A stretch of 9,102 bases of DNA, from contig JANYDZ010000682.1 in NCBI GenBank assembly GCA_025363375.1, positions 1-9,102 of the forward strand, in the 5' to 3' direction. This document shows positions 1 through 6,466 of the stretch, piece by piece. The translations under genes and the position numbers were made by a program. Positions within the stretch are counted from its first letter, which is position 1, and every line of letters begins with the position of its first letter. The notes below the pieces were generated by a model. It was not told where the DNA came from. It saw nothing but the letters and a program-made list of their open reading frames with translations, and searched no databases. Source of the stretch: Hyphomicrobiales bacterium (GTDB taxonomy: Bacteria; Pseudomonadota; Alphaproteobacteria; Rhizobiales; Beijerinckiaceae).

Positions 1-18
1 TCGAGCCCGGACAAAATC

Positions 19-282
19 ATGAACAAGCCCGAGAAACACATTTCCGGCGAGCCCGTCGAGAGCGGCGCCCTGCGCGCCTTCATCGAGCGCGTCGAACGGC
101 TGGAAGAAGACAAACGCGCTATCGCCGACGACATCAAGGAGGTCTACGCCGAAGCCAAAGGCAATGGTTTTGACGCCAAGGTGATGCGCAAGGTTGTGTC
201 GCTACGCCGCATGGATCGCGACCAGAGGATCGAGGAAGAGACAATTCTGGACCTGTATCTGTCCGCGCTCGGGGAGATTTGA
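19..282 (+). CDS. gapR: GapR-family (DUF2312) DNA-binding protein
   Basis: An 87-residue protein belonging to the DUF2312/GapR family. GapR is an essential nucleoid-associated protein in Caulobacter that binds AT-rich, overtwisted DNA ahead of replication and transcription machinery and stimulates topoisomerases; that role is known for the family and inferred here. Seen in the sequence: an N-terminal helix rich in Glu/Arg (IERVERLEEDK, about residues 22-32), the highly conserved central stretch KEVYAEAKGNGFD (about 40-52), then a basic KVMRKVVSLRRMDR segment and the conserved end EEETILDLYLSALG. The length matches the family's usual 80-90 residues. No strong ribosome binding site precedes the ATG, and the frame is open to the left edge (no stop in bases 1-18), so a start slightly upstream of the window cannot be excluded. 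Family assignment is confident; the exact cellular role in this organism is inferred. Confidence 0.93.
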   Translation: MNKPEKHISGEPVESGALRAFIERVERLEEDKRAIADDIKEVYAEAKGNGFDAKVMRKVVSLRRMDRDQRIEEETILDLYLSALGEI

Positions 283-299
283 GCGCCGGATCGACAGAG

Positions 300-326
300 T
301 TGACAATAACAACTGGCCAATACAGG
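300..326 (+). promoter_or_regulatory. Possible promoter with a perfect -35 box
   Basis: TTGACA at 300-305 matches the sigma-70 -35 consensus exactly. The best -10 candidate, TACAGG at 321-326, is poor (3 of 6) and only 15 bases away. It would drive the DUF882 gene with a leader of about 190 bases. The rest of 283-478 holds an inverted repeat AACCAA/TTGGTT (408-413 and 432-437) and no convincing terminator. The call rests mainly on the -35 box, so it is weak. Confidence 0.27.
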
Positions 327-526
327 AAAGGGCGCGACACATTCATGCCGCATTTTGCGGGCTCTGCTAGCCCTCGCCGGGGCGGTATCGCATAAGCGCG
401 TTGTGTGAACCAATTTGGAATTGAATCATTTTTGGTTGCTTACGCCTTCTTTACCCTTCTGAGCGAAAATTCCCGGATGTGACATTTGCGTTAGGCTGTT
501 TGCGCGAAGGTCGAACTGAAGAGTGG

Positions 527-2437
527 GTGATCAGTTTGCGAAAGATTCAACCGCCCGTTCTCGCGCCAGTCCTGGCGAAGGCGTCGCTCGCCGTCAAAAC
601 GGGGGCACTGGCCGCTTTGCTTTCGGCGTTCGCGCCCGCGCAAACCCAGAACGCCGTCGCCAATGGCGATACCCGCACCATCAGTCTGTACCACACCCAT
701 ACGGGCGAGAGCATTTCCGCGACCTTCCGCGTCAACGGCTCCTACGATTATTCGGCGCTGGAAAAGCTCAATTTTTTTCTGCGCGACTGGCGCAACAACG
801 ACACCATCAAGATGGATCCGCGGCTGTTTGACGTGGTCTGGGAAACCTACCGGGAGTCGGGCTCGCGCGAACCGATCCACATTGTTTCCGCCTATCGGTC
901 GCCGGTCACGAACGCGATGTTGCGCCGCCGCTCCAGCGCGGTCGCCGAGTTCTCCCAGCACATGCTCGGGAAAGCCATGGATATGCACTATACGGACGTG
1001 CCGATGGGCCGCATCCGGGAAATAGGCATGCGCCTGCAACGCGGCGGCGTTGGCTATTACCCCACAGCCGGCAGTCCTTTCGTGCATCTGGACGTTGGCT
1101 CGGTGCGCGCCTGGCCGCGGATGAACTATGACCAGCTCGCCCGCCTGTTTCCCGATGGCAAGACGGTGCATCTGGCGTCCAACGGCCAGGCGTTGGGACG
1201 TTATGACGAAGCCCGCTCCCATGTTGAATCGCGCAACGGCGTGTCGGTGCCAACTTATGCGCAGACGCAGTCGAAAAGCTTTTTTGCCGCGCTGTTTGGC
1301 GGCGGCGAAGAAGAGGCCGCCGCGCCGCGCGGCGCGGCGCGCGTCCGCATGGCGGCGGTCTCGCCGCGCAACGCGCGCAACGCCCGTTCGATGGCGGCGC
1401 CAACGCTGACCGTGGCGCAGGCCACGCCCAGCGAGGAGAGCGGCAACGCCGCCTTCTTCGTCGCGGAAGCGGCCAGGCGCGCCGGGACGGTTAGTGTCGC
1501 CGAGTCCGCTCCAGGCCTGCGCGGCCGCGTTCGCCCGACGGCGCCGGTTGCCGCGCCCGCTCCCGAGCCAGCCCCCGTTCTTGTCGCCAGGATTGAGCCG
1601 CCGAAACCTGCCGCGGCGCCTGCGCCGGTTCCTGTTCCTGTTCCCGTAGCGCGGGTCGAACCGCAAAAGCCGACGCCTTTGCCGGAACCGGTTCGCCCCG
1701 AAAAGGAAGAGGCCCAGGCCGGTCCCCTCGCCAATCCGGCGGTTGTTGCCGGGCCTGCCGCGCCCTTGCCGCCGCGCCGCCCCAGCGATCTGGTGATTCA
1801 GGCTCCGGTTCTGGTCGCCGCGCATGTGCCGACGCCACCATCGCGCCCCGGCGAATTGGGCCGTGCGCCGGCGGAAGACGTCATCGCCCGCGTCGTGCGC
1901 GCGTCCGATCTGCCTTCCGTCATCACCGCCGGCGCGAAGACCATTGCCGCCGCCGCCGCCACAACGTCCGGCCTCGGCGCTCTTGCCTATGCGCCGCAGG
2001 CCGCAGTCGAACCGACCAGGTCGGTTGATGCCGCCAAACCGCAGGCGCGTTCACAACCGACGCGGACAGCGGCGCTGGCTCCCGCCTCGGCAGCCGTGAT
2101 CGCCCAGCCGATCGGTTTGCGCGCCGCGCTCAACCCGGCGCCCCGCAAATCCAATATTGTGGTCTCGCGACTGGACCGTTCGAATTTCCGCCTGCTGACG
2201 GCGCCGGTCGAGACGGCGCGGATGAGCGCGTCGTCCGTTGCTCCGGTCGTTGCGCCGCTGCGCGTCGCCGCCCGGTCCGGCTTGAACGAGATGATTTTCG
2301 CCGAGCCGGCCAATGTCGCGGTCAGATTCGAGCCGCCCGCCGCCTTGCCAGCCGCGACATTCTCGGGTTCCGCCTTGCGCGCCGTGCCGCGGCTCGACAC
2401 CGCTTCCGCCGCCGGCAAGACAGCGCAATTGCACTGA
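527..2437 (+). CDS. Secreted DUF882 / M15-type peptidase-like protein with Ala/Pro-rich tail
   Basis: A periplasmic protein of about 636 residues with an N-terminal DUF882 domain (peptidase M15-like, YcbK/MepK-related fold). Relatives of this fold cleave peptidoglycan cross-links; hydrolase activity here is inferred. Seen from the chosen GTG start: a basic n-region and hydrophobic stretch (about residues 25-38) forming a likely signal peptide, then the DUF882 domain (about 50-200). This has SAYRSP at 121-126, the metal-site pattern SQHxxGxAxD giving His145 and Asp152, and HLD with His187, so all three expected zinc ligands are present. Residues from about 255 onward are low-complexity Ala/Pro/Arg-rich, with a doubled VAR[IV]EPxKP unit at 353-361 and 374-382, probably a periplasm-spanning linker. 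An upstream in-frame GTG at 479 would add 16 residues with acidic charges that fit a signal peptide poorly; TTG at 536 is another option. Ribosome binding sites do not decide between them. Confidence 0.85.
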   Translation: MISLRKIQPPVLAPVLAKASLAVKTGALAALLSAFAPAQTQNAVANGDTRTISLYHTHTGESISATFRVNGSYDYSALEKLNFFLRDWRNNDTIKMDPRLFDVVWETYRESGSREPIHIVSAYRSPVTNAMLRRRSSAVAEFSQHMLGKAMDMHYTDVPMGRIREIGMRLQRGGVGYYPTAGSPFVHLDVGSVRAWPRMNYDQLARLFPDGKTVHLASNGQALGRYDEARSHVESRNGVSVPTYAQTQSKSFFAALFGGGEEEAAAPRGAARVRMAAVSPRNARNARSMAAPTLTVAQATPSEESGNAAFFVAEAARRAGTVSVAESAPGLRGRVRPTAPVAAPAPEPAPVLVARIEPPKPAAAPAPVPVPVPVARVEPQKPTPLPEPVRPEKEEAQAGPLANPAVVAGPAAPLPPRRPSDLVIQAPVLVAAHVPTPPSRPGELGRAPAEDVIARVVRASDLPSVITAGAKTIAAAAATTSGLGALAYAPQAAVEPTRSVDAAKPQARSQPTRTAALAPASAAVIAQPIGLRAALNPAPRKSNIVVSRLDRSNFRLLTAPVETARMSASSVAPVVAPLRVAARSGLNEMIFAEPANVAVRFEPPAALPAATFSGSALRAVPRLDTASAAGKTAQLH

Positions 2438-2447
2438 ATCGATCTTT

Positions 2448-2468
2448 TGGACGAGTTCCTTCCGTCCA
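2448..2468 (+). terminator. Weak hairpin downstream of the DUF882 gene
   Basis: TGGACG (2448-2453) and CGTCCA (2463-2468) form a perfect 6-bp stem with a 9-base loop, 10 bases after the stop codon. No T-run follows, so it is a weak or Rho-assisted terminator at best. Confidence 0.25.
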
Positions 2469-2499
2469 GGGCAGGGGATCCACGCGATCCACCAACCGA

Positions 2500-2528
2500 T
2501 TGACAAGCGTTACCCCGACGTTAAACAT
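2500..2528 (+). promoter_or_regulatory. Candidate promoter for the ABC importer genes
   Basis: TTGACA at 2500-2505 is a perfect -35 box. A modest -10, TAAACA at 2522-2527, follows after 16 bases. The pair CGTTA at 2508-2512 and 2519-2523 lies in the spacer, 11 bp apart and so on one face of the helix, which could be a regulator's site. The predicted transcript would start near 2534, about 70 bases before the ATPase start. The position and -35 quality support the call; the -10 is weak. Confidence 0.42.
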
Positions 2529-2605
2529 CGCGCGCTCCGCAAAGAGCGGCTCGCGTTCCGCGCGCCCGGACATATTGCCTGACGGCCTGCGAAAGACCTG
2601 TCCTG

Positions 2606-3472
2606 ATGAGTAGCGCTTCAACCGCCGCCGCAACGCGCCCTGCGACAGAGGCGCAGCCACAACTTGTCATCGACAACGTATCCAAACAGTTCGGCGAGGG
2701 GCCGGAAGCGGTGCTGGCGGTCGATCAGGTCTCTTTCAACGTCATGCCGGGAGAGTTCGTCGCCTGTATCGGGCCTTCGGGCTGCGGCAAATCCACGCTT
2801 TTCAACATCATCGGCGGTCTGCTCGGCGAATATGTCGGCAACGTCATGATCGACAAGGAGCGCATCGCCGGGCCGCATCCCGCCGTCGGCATGGTGTTTC
2901 AGGAAGAATCCACCTTCCCCTGGCGCAATGTCCTGGACAATGTGTGCTTTCCCCTGGAATTGCAGAAAATCGCCAAATCCGAGCGCCAGGACCGGGCCCA
3001 GAAATTCATTGATATCGTGGGCCTGCAGGGCTTTGAGAAGCGCATGCCCTCGGAACTCTCGGGGGGCATGAAACAGCGCGTTTCGATTGCGCGCACCCTC
3101 GTTTCGGGTCCGCAAATCCTGCTTATGGACGAACCTTTCGCCGCGCTGGACGAGCAGACGCGGCTGCTGCTCGGCGACAAGATCACGCAAATCCAGCAGG
3201 ATCTGCACCAGACAACACTGCTCATCACGCACAATCTCACCGAAGCCGTGCAGCTCTCCGACCGCATTGTCGTGATGACGTATCGCCCGGGCAGGGTGAA
3301 ACGGATTGTCGATATAGACTTGCCGCGCCCGCGCACGTCCGACGTTGTGTCGAGCGCCGCGTTCGGCAAGTATGTGGCCGAGATTTGGGGCGACCTGCGC
3401 GAAGAGGCGAGCCGCGGCATGGCGGAGTCCGAATCCAGCACGGCAACGCGGGGAAAATCGGCCCGTGGCTAG
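2606..3472 (+). CDS. ABC transporter ATP-binding protein (SsuB/TauB/NrtD type)
   Basis: The cytoplasmic ATPase of a nitrate/sulfonate/taurine-type importer, 288 residues, slightly longer than the usual 250-270. All nucleotide-binding motifs are intact: Walker A GPSGCGKST (56-64), Q-loop Gln99 in VFQEE, signature LSGGMKQR (151-158), Walker B ILLMDE (171-176) with catalytic Glu176, D-loop ALD (180-182) and switch His209 in LITHN. The FQEES..PW context after the Q-loop and the ending with DIDLPRPR are typical of SsuB/NrtD rather than sugar or peptide importers. A non-conserved Ala/Thr-rich N-terminus (1-18) precedes the domain. The ribosome binding site is weak (GAAAG at 2591-2595). The next permease gene begins inside its last codons, so the two are almost certainly translationally coupled. 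The substrate cannot be read from the ATPase. Confidence 0.95.
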   Translation: MSSASTAAATRPATEAQPQLVIDNVSKQFGEGPEAVLAVDQVSFNVMPGEFVACIGPSGCGKSTLFNIIGGLLGEYVGNVMIDKERIAGPHPAVGMVFQEESTFPWRNVLDNVCFPLELQKIAKSERQDRAQKFIDIVGLQGFEKRMPSELSGGMKQRVSIARTLVSGPQILLMDEPFAALDEQTRLLLGDKITQIQQDLHQTTLLITHNLTEAVQLSDRIVVMTYRPGRVKRIVDIDLPRPRTSDVVSSAAFGKYVAEIWGDLREEASRGMAESESSTATRGKSARG

Positions 3473-4235
3473 CGCCAGCCTCATGAAGAGCCGGTGGTTT
3501 CCGATCGCTGTCGGCGCGTCGAGCGTTTTTGCGGTCTTTGCGCTGCTTGAGCTTTTGCTGAAAATCGGGCTCGTCAATCGTTACATCGTGCCCTTCCCCA
3601 GCGATGTGGTGATGGCTCTGGAACGCATCATTGTCGAGGAGAACGTGCCGGCGCGAATTCGCGAGACCGGCTTTGAGATGTTGTGTTCCTGCGTCGCGGT
3701 GATTCTGATTGGCGTGCCCATCGGCACGGCGCTGTATCGTTACCGGGCGTTGCGACGCGCCATCGTCGATTGGGTCGCGGCCATGGCGGCGGCGCCGCTG
3801 GTGCTGGCGTTCCCGCTGTTTCTCGTGCTGTTCGGGCGTTCGAGCCTGACGATCATCGTCATGTCGATCATCACGGGGTTGGCGCCGATCATCATCAAGA
3901 CGACCGAGGGCCTCTCGGGCGTTCGCCCTGTGCTGATGAATGTCGGCCGCAGCCTCAAGCTGACGGATACGCAGATGTTCTGGAAAATCCTCATGCCGGC
4001 GGCGTTGCCGGTGATTTTTTCCGGAATCCGCCTGTCCTGGACCTTTGTGTTGATCAGCGTGGTCGGCATTGAATTCCTCATCAATCTGGGCGGCCTTGGC
4101 CAGCTCATCAACGATCTCGCCGAACGCTACGATCTGCCCGGCACCTATGCCGCGATCAGTTTCGTCATCATCGTCAGTGTTTGCTTTTTCATGCTTCTGG
4201 AGCGCGTCGAGACATGGCTTCGACCGATCAGGTAA
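3465..4235 (+). CDS. ABC transporter permease (SsuC/TauC type), first of two
   Basis: A 256-residue inner-membrane permease of the BPD_transp_1 family, forming half of the channel of the importer with the ATPase upstream. It shows about six hydrophobic segments (roughly residues 12-32, 72-92, 103-123, 126-145, 183-205 and 229-246). The cytoplasmic EAA-type loop that contacts the ATPase falls at about 158-185 (NVGRSLKLTDTQMFWKILMP). The GTG start at 3465 is preferred: it has GGGGA (3450-3454) 10 bases upstream and overlaps the ATPase stop by 8 bases. ATG at 3483 would remove six residues but has no visible ribosome binding site. The reading frame is open further upstream to 3345, but that portion lies wholly inside the ATPase gene and is not membrane-like. 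The substrate is unknown; the family carries sulfonates, taurine, nitrate, pyrimidine precursors and similar small molecules. Confidence 0.93.
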   Translation: MASASLMKSRWFPIAVGASSVFAVFALLELLLKIGLVNRYIVPFPSDVVMALERIIVEENVPARIRETGFEMLCSCVAVILIGVPIGTALYRYRALRRAIVDWVAAMAAAPLVLAFPLFLVLFGRSSLTIIVMSIITGLAPIIIKTTEGLSGVRPVLMNVGRSLKLTDTQMFWKILMPAALPVIFSGIRLSWTFVLISVVGIEFLINLGGLGQLINDLAERYDLPGTYAAISFVIIVSVCFFMLLERVETWLRPIR

Positions 4236-5023
4236 ACGCTCCCCGCGCGACCGCCAGCCGGGGCTGGATCACAAGCGGCCGCGTCTCGGAGCGCGACACG
4301 AATCTCATACGCATCGGAATTCTGCTTGGAGTCGCGGCGGTCTGGGAGGCGGTGTCGCGCTCCGGCTGGCTGTTTCGCGACGTCGTGCCCTCGCTGCTGG
4401 CGATCGGGGCCTCGATCTGGAAACTGCTGATGAATCCGGCGTTCTACGCCAACCTTCAGGTGACGGCGTGGGAAGTTTTCGCCTCGCTCGTCATCGGCGG
4501 CGCGCTGGGCATTTTCGTCGGCATCCTCATCGGCGCGAACCGGTTTCTGGCGGCCGCCTATGAACCCTATGTTTATTATCTCGCGCCGACGCCGCGCATC
4601 ATTTTCTTCCCGGTCATGATCATGTGGTTTGGCGTGGGCGTCGCCTCGAAGATCGCGCTCGGCGCGCTGTCCTGTTTCTTCACCGTGGCGCTGTCGACGG
4701 CGGGCGGCATGCGGCAGATCGACAAGGTGTTGATCCGCGTCGGCAATTCGTTTCGCGCCACGCCTTGGCAAATGGGAACGAAGATTTATCTGCCGGCGAT
4801 GCGCGTGCCCGTGCTCAACGGCATTCGCCTTGGCTTCGGCACGGCGACGGTGACCGCGCTGCTTGCGGAGACAAAATTATCGAACCAGGGTCTGGGCTTC
4901 ATGATCATGCAGATCTACGCGCGGTTCGACATGCCGTCGCTCTACGGACTTTTGATCATCGTTTTCGTGATCGCGGGCCTCGGCAATCTCATCCTCGGCA
5001 AGGTGACCGGGACGAGCGACTAG
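4214..5023 (+). CDS. ABC transporter permease (SsuC/TauC type), second of two
   Basis: A 269-residue BPD_transp_1 permease, presumably pairing with the preceding one as a heterodimer; many SsuC/TauC systems use a homodimer, so two different permeases is a variant arrangement. A hydrophilic N-terminus (1-30) is followed by membrane segments at about 33-50, 88-108, 120-140, 145-163, 203-220 and 243-262. The EAA-type loop sits at about 170-200 (KVLIRVGNSFRATPWQMGTK, then a Leu-Pro turn). The start chosen is ATG 4214, which overlaps the previous gene by 22 bases, with GGAG at 4199-4202. An in-frame TTG at 4181 is possible but would lengthen a non-conserved tail. The stop codon is directly followed by ATGAGCATG, also found at the start of the binding-protein gene at 7032. 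Confidence 0.93.
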   Translation: MASTDQVNAPRATASRGWITSGRVSERDTNLIRIGILLGVAAVWEAVSRSGWLFRDVVPSLLAIGASIWKLLMNPAFYANLQVTAWEVFASLVIGGALGIFVGILIGANRFLAAAYEPYVYYLAPTPRIIFFPVMIMWFGVGVASKIALGALSCFFTVALSTAGGMRQIDKVLIRVGNSFRATPWQMGTKIYLPAMRVPVLNGIRLGFGTATVTALLAETKLSNQGLGFMIMQIYARFDMPSLYGLLIIVFVIAGLGNLILGKVTGTSD

Positions 5024-5027
5024 ATGA

Positions 5028-5046
5028 GCATGCGCGGCGCGCATGC
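5028..5046. terminator. Perfect 8-bp hairpin just after the permease stop
   Basis: GCATGCGC (5028-5035) and GCGCATGC (5039-5046) are exact reverse complements with a 3-base loop, beginning five bases after the TAG. The stem is very stable, but no T-run follows, so it may be an mRNA-stabilising 3' end or a Rho-assisted stop rather than a classical terminator. The stretch from 5028 to about 5063 is largely alternating purine-pyrimidine. Confidence 0.4.
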
Positions 5047-5085
5047 GGCCACACGCACGCGTGATCGAGATTACCGAATGTTAAT

Positions 5086-5114
5086 TTGATGTCGCGGCGC
5101 GCGGCTCCTATCCA
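5086..5114 (+). promoter_or_regulatory. Candidate promoter for the small secreted protein
   Basis: TTGATG at 5086-5091 (5 of 6 to the -35 consensus) is followed after exactly 17 bases by TATCCA at 5109-5114 (3 of 6). Transcription would begin near 5121, about 30 bases before the ATG at 5152. Spacing and location fit; the -10 is weak. Confidence 0.4.
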
Positions 5115-5151
5115 GTGATGGGCGCCTGGGGGCGCAACACGGAGACTAAAA

Positions 5152-5427
5152 ATGCGCGTTCACTCACTGAAGCTTTTGTCGCTTGTGGTCATGACGGCGT
5201 CGCTTGGCGTCGGCGCGGCCAACGCCAAGCCGGTCGTTCATCGCCAGGCGGCGCAGACAGAGGCAAATGATCCGGCTGCGACGCCTGATTCACATGGCAT
5301 GCGCCCCGCTTCCGTTGCGCTGGACCGCCAATCGGTCGACGCGCGTTGCCAGATTTCACGCGAGGAAGTCCCGGTCATCGGCGGCGGACTCGAGTGGAGG
5401 ACGGTCGTCGATTGCCCGATGGACTGA
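5152..5427 (+). CDS. Small secreted protein of unknown function
   Basis: A 91-residue protein I do not recognise. It has a clear Sec signal peptide: a short basic start (MRVHSLK), a hydrophobic core at about 8-23, and a probable cleavage after ANA at residue 25. The mature part is about 66 residues, hydrophilic, and carries two cysteines (Cys66 and Cys88) that could form a disulfide in the periplasm, around a predicted extended region (VPVIGGGLEWRTVVDC). There is no lipobox and no membrane anchor after the signal peptide. The start is well supported: GGAG at 5141-5144 lies 7 bases before the ATG. It has its own candidate promoter and is followed by a terminator-like region, so it looks monocistronic. 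It sits just upstream of two RlpA genes, which hints at an envelope role, but that is only positional. Confidence 0.75.
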   Translation: MRVHSLKLLSLVVMTASLGVGAANAKPVVHRQAAQTEANDPAATPDSHGMRPASVALDRQSVDARCQISREEVPVIGGGLEWRTVVDCPMD

Positions 5428-5435
5428 TCGACAAG

Positions 5436-5505
5436 CGGGTTTCGGACTTCTCGGCGGGTCCGGAACCCGAAATCGCGCGGGTAGCAGCCCGATTTGCCTG
5501 TTTTT
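5436..5505 (+). terminator. Terminator-like double hairpin after the small secreted gene
   Basis: An 11-bp stem (5436-5446 with 5459-5469, one G-U pair, 12-base loop) starts 8 bases past the stop codon. A second, shorter hairpin follows, made of CGGG 5478-5481 with CCCG 5488-5491, extended by AAAT/ATTT across a 4-base bulge. Five Ts come next at 5501-5505. Together this resembles an intrinsic terminator that would insulate the secreted-protein gene from the rlpA genes. Confidence 0.5.
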
Positions 5506-5540
5506 AATTGTAAGGTGCAATGGCCGCGTTTTCGGATGCG

Positions 5541-5549
5541 TGATATAAT
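5541..5549 (+). promoter_or_regulatory. Extended -10 promoter for the first rlpA gene
   Basis: TGATATAAT at 5541-5549 is a perfect TATAAT (5544-5549) preceded by the TGn extension. The -35 position 17 bases upstream (TGGCCG, 5521-5526) is poor, as expected for extended -10 promoters. Transcription would start near 5556, giving a leader of about 127 bases before the TTG at 5683. An exact consensus is notable in DNA this GC-rich. Confidence 0.55.
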
Positions 5550-5636
5550 AGTCACTCATGTGAAAATCCCGCTCCAGCCACGCCGGTCCCGCCATTTTTT
5601 GGACACAGGCGCTCCCCACGAACCAGTGGTTAACAA

Positions 5637-5653
5637 GAGCTTTCTGAAAGCTC
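5637..5653 (+). promoter_or_regulatory. Leader hairpin upstream of the first rlpA gene
   Basis: GAGCTTT (5637-5643) and AAAGCTC (5647-5653) are exact reverse complements around the loop CTG, 17 bases upstream of the Shine-Dalgarno GGGAG (5670-5674). No T-run follows, so termination is unlikely. A role in translation control or mRNA stability is possible but unproven. Confidence 0.35.
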
Positions 5654-5682
5654 GGCCAAGGTTCAGTCCGGGAGTTCGTTCA

Positions 5683-6144
5683 TTGCGTATTTTGTTAAAT
5701 GTCAGCGCGCTTCTCGCGAGCGTTTTTTCCGCCGCCGCGCTTGCTGGCGAGGGCGTTCGCGACCCGGCGCGCGTTGAAACGCTCCCGGTCGCGGCAAGCC
5801 CTGGGGCCGCGCCGCGCGCTCAGACTTCGCGCTCAACCGCCGTCGTGGCGAAATCCGCCAATGTGACCATCGCCTCATGGTATGGCGGAAGCGAAAAGCT
5901 GTCCCGCCGCACTGCTTCGGGGGAAGCCTTTCATCCCGATGGCTTGACCGCCGCCCACCGCACGCTCCCGTTTGGCACGCGCCTTCTTGTCAGCGCCAAC
6001 GGCCGCAGCGTTGTCGTGCGAGTGAATGATCGCGGCCCATTTGTTCGAAACCGTTCGCTGGACGTTTCGCGCGGCGCGGCGCGTGCGCTGGGGATGATCG
6101 GCAGTGGAACCGCAAGGGTCACCTGGCGGGTGGCAGGCGGGTAA
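5683..6144 (+). CDS. RlpA-like double-psi beta-barrel protein (first paralogue)
   Basis: A secreted protein of 153 residues in the RlpA family; characterised RlpA proteins are septal lytic transglycosylases that cut glycan strands lacking stem peptides. Seen: signal peptide about 1-21 ending in ALA, a variable Ala/Arg/Ser linker to about 62, then a single double-psi beta-barrel (about 64-150). The barrel has ASWYGG, TASGE (Glu81), TAAHRTLPFGT (His92) and VRVNDRGPF (Asp116), so the conserved Glu, His and Asp of the active cleft are all present. There is no SPOR domain, hence no obvious septal targeting, and no lipobox, unlike E. coli RlpA. TTG 5683 is chosen because GGGAG lies 8 bases upstream and it gives a clean signal peptide. 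The frame is open back to 5494, but that extension would start upstream of the extended -10 promoter at 5541 and is not signal-like. GTG 5626 is a less likely alternative. Confidence 0.88.
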   Translation: MRILLNVSALLASVFSAAALAGEGVRDPARVETLPVAASPGAAPRAQTSRSTAVVAKSANVTIASWYGGSEKLSRRTASGEAFHPDGLTAAHRTLPFGTRLLVSANGRSVVVRVNDRGPFVRNRSLDVSRGAARALGMIGSGTARVTWRVAGG

Positions 6145-6466
6145 CGCGTTGCAACATCGTTTTGCCCAAGGGAATCCCTGGTTTACAGGTATGTTTCCGT
6201 TCGTTGGCCCGCACGGCAGATTGGACCCAGCGGAGAGCGTTGAACGGCCCTGCCCATCACCCGGACATTAATGGTTTGAAAAAACGTAATTTTATATTTG
6301 CAGGTGAAGTTTTATTCCGAAATTTAATGTAATTATAATAATTTTAATAAATATTAAATAATTAAATTTTTCCGCCTTATTTTAACGAATCCACTCTGCT
6401 AGAGATCATTCCTGAGTTTGAACACTCAGAAATCACCAACTTATCCCTTATAAATGGAGTATAGCT
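6145..6466. other. 322-bp intergenic region between the rlpA genes, with an AT-rich island
   Basis: No gene is visible. The left part has ordinary composition and holds a bulged hairpin, CC-A-AGGG with CCCTGG (6166-6172 and 6176-6181), followed by only three Ts, so termination of the first rlpA gene there is uncertain. CATTAATG at 6266-6273 is a perfect palindrome. The right part is extremely AT-rich: positions 6330-6371 contain no G or C at all. Within it lie TATAAT (6334-6339), an exact 7-bp dyad TTTAATA-AA-TATTAAA (6343-6358), and an inverted repeat AAATTTAAT/ATTAAATTT (6320-6328 and 6361-6369). This is most likely the control region of the second rlpA gene. Confidence 0.7.
6334..6339 (+). 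promoter_or_regulatory. Possible -10 box for the second rlpA gene
   Basis: TATAAT at 6334-6339 is exact, with a weak -35 (TTTATT, 6311-6316) 17 bases upstream. It lies in a stretch where A/T matches arise easily, so it could be coincidental. Transcription from it would leave a leader of about 120 bases, similar to that of the first rlpA gene. Confidence 0.33.

Noticed and set aside
345..395. A 16-codon ATG-to-TAA frame that could be a leader peptide before the DUF882 gene
   Set aside because: The nearest purine-rich site (AGGAAAG, 323-329) is 15 bases away, there is no codon run typical of attenuators, and no terminator/antiterminator pair follows.
491..1825. A 444-residue minus-strand open frame opposite the DUF882 gene
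   Set aside because: It is dominated by Arg, Gly and Ala with no domain or signal, as expected from the shadow of a GC-rich coding strand. The plus-strand protein has a clear M15-like domain.
2618..3577. A 319-residue minus-strand open frame opposite the ABC ATPase
   Set aside because: It has no recognisable motif, and the plus strand carries every ABC ATPase motif.
5024..5089. A 21-residue frame starting at the ATG right after the permease stop
   Set aside because: There is no ribosome binding site and the sequence is Arg-rich without similarity to the binding protein beyond Met-Ser-Met. It is better viewed as part of the 9-bp repeat.
5494..5682. N-terminal extension of the first RlpA back to 5494
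   Set aside because: It would bury the signal peptide behind 63 residues and start upstream of the extended -10 promoter. The TTG at 5683 has a proper Shine-Dalgarno site.
6324..6385. CtrA-type sites (TTAA-N7-TTAA) in the AT-rich island
   Set aside because: Several TTAA tetramers occur, but none are separated by 7 bases (for example 6344 and 6354 have a 6-base gap), and TTAA is expected by chance in pure A/T sequence.
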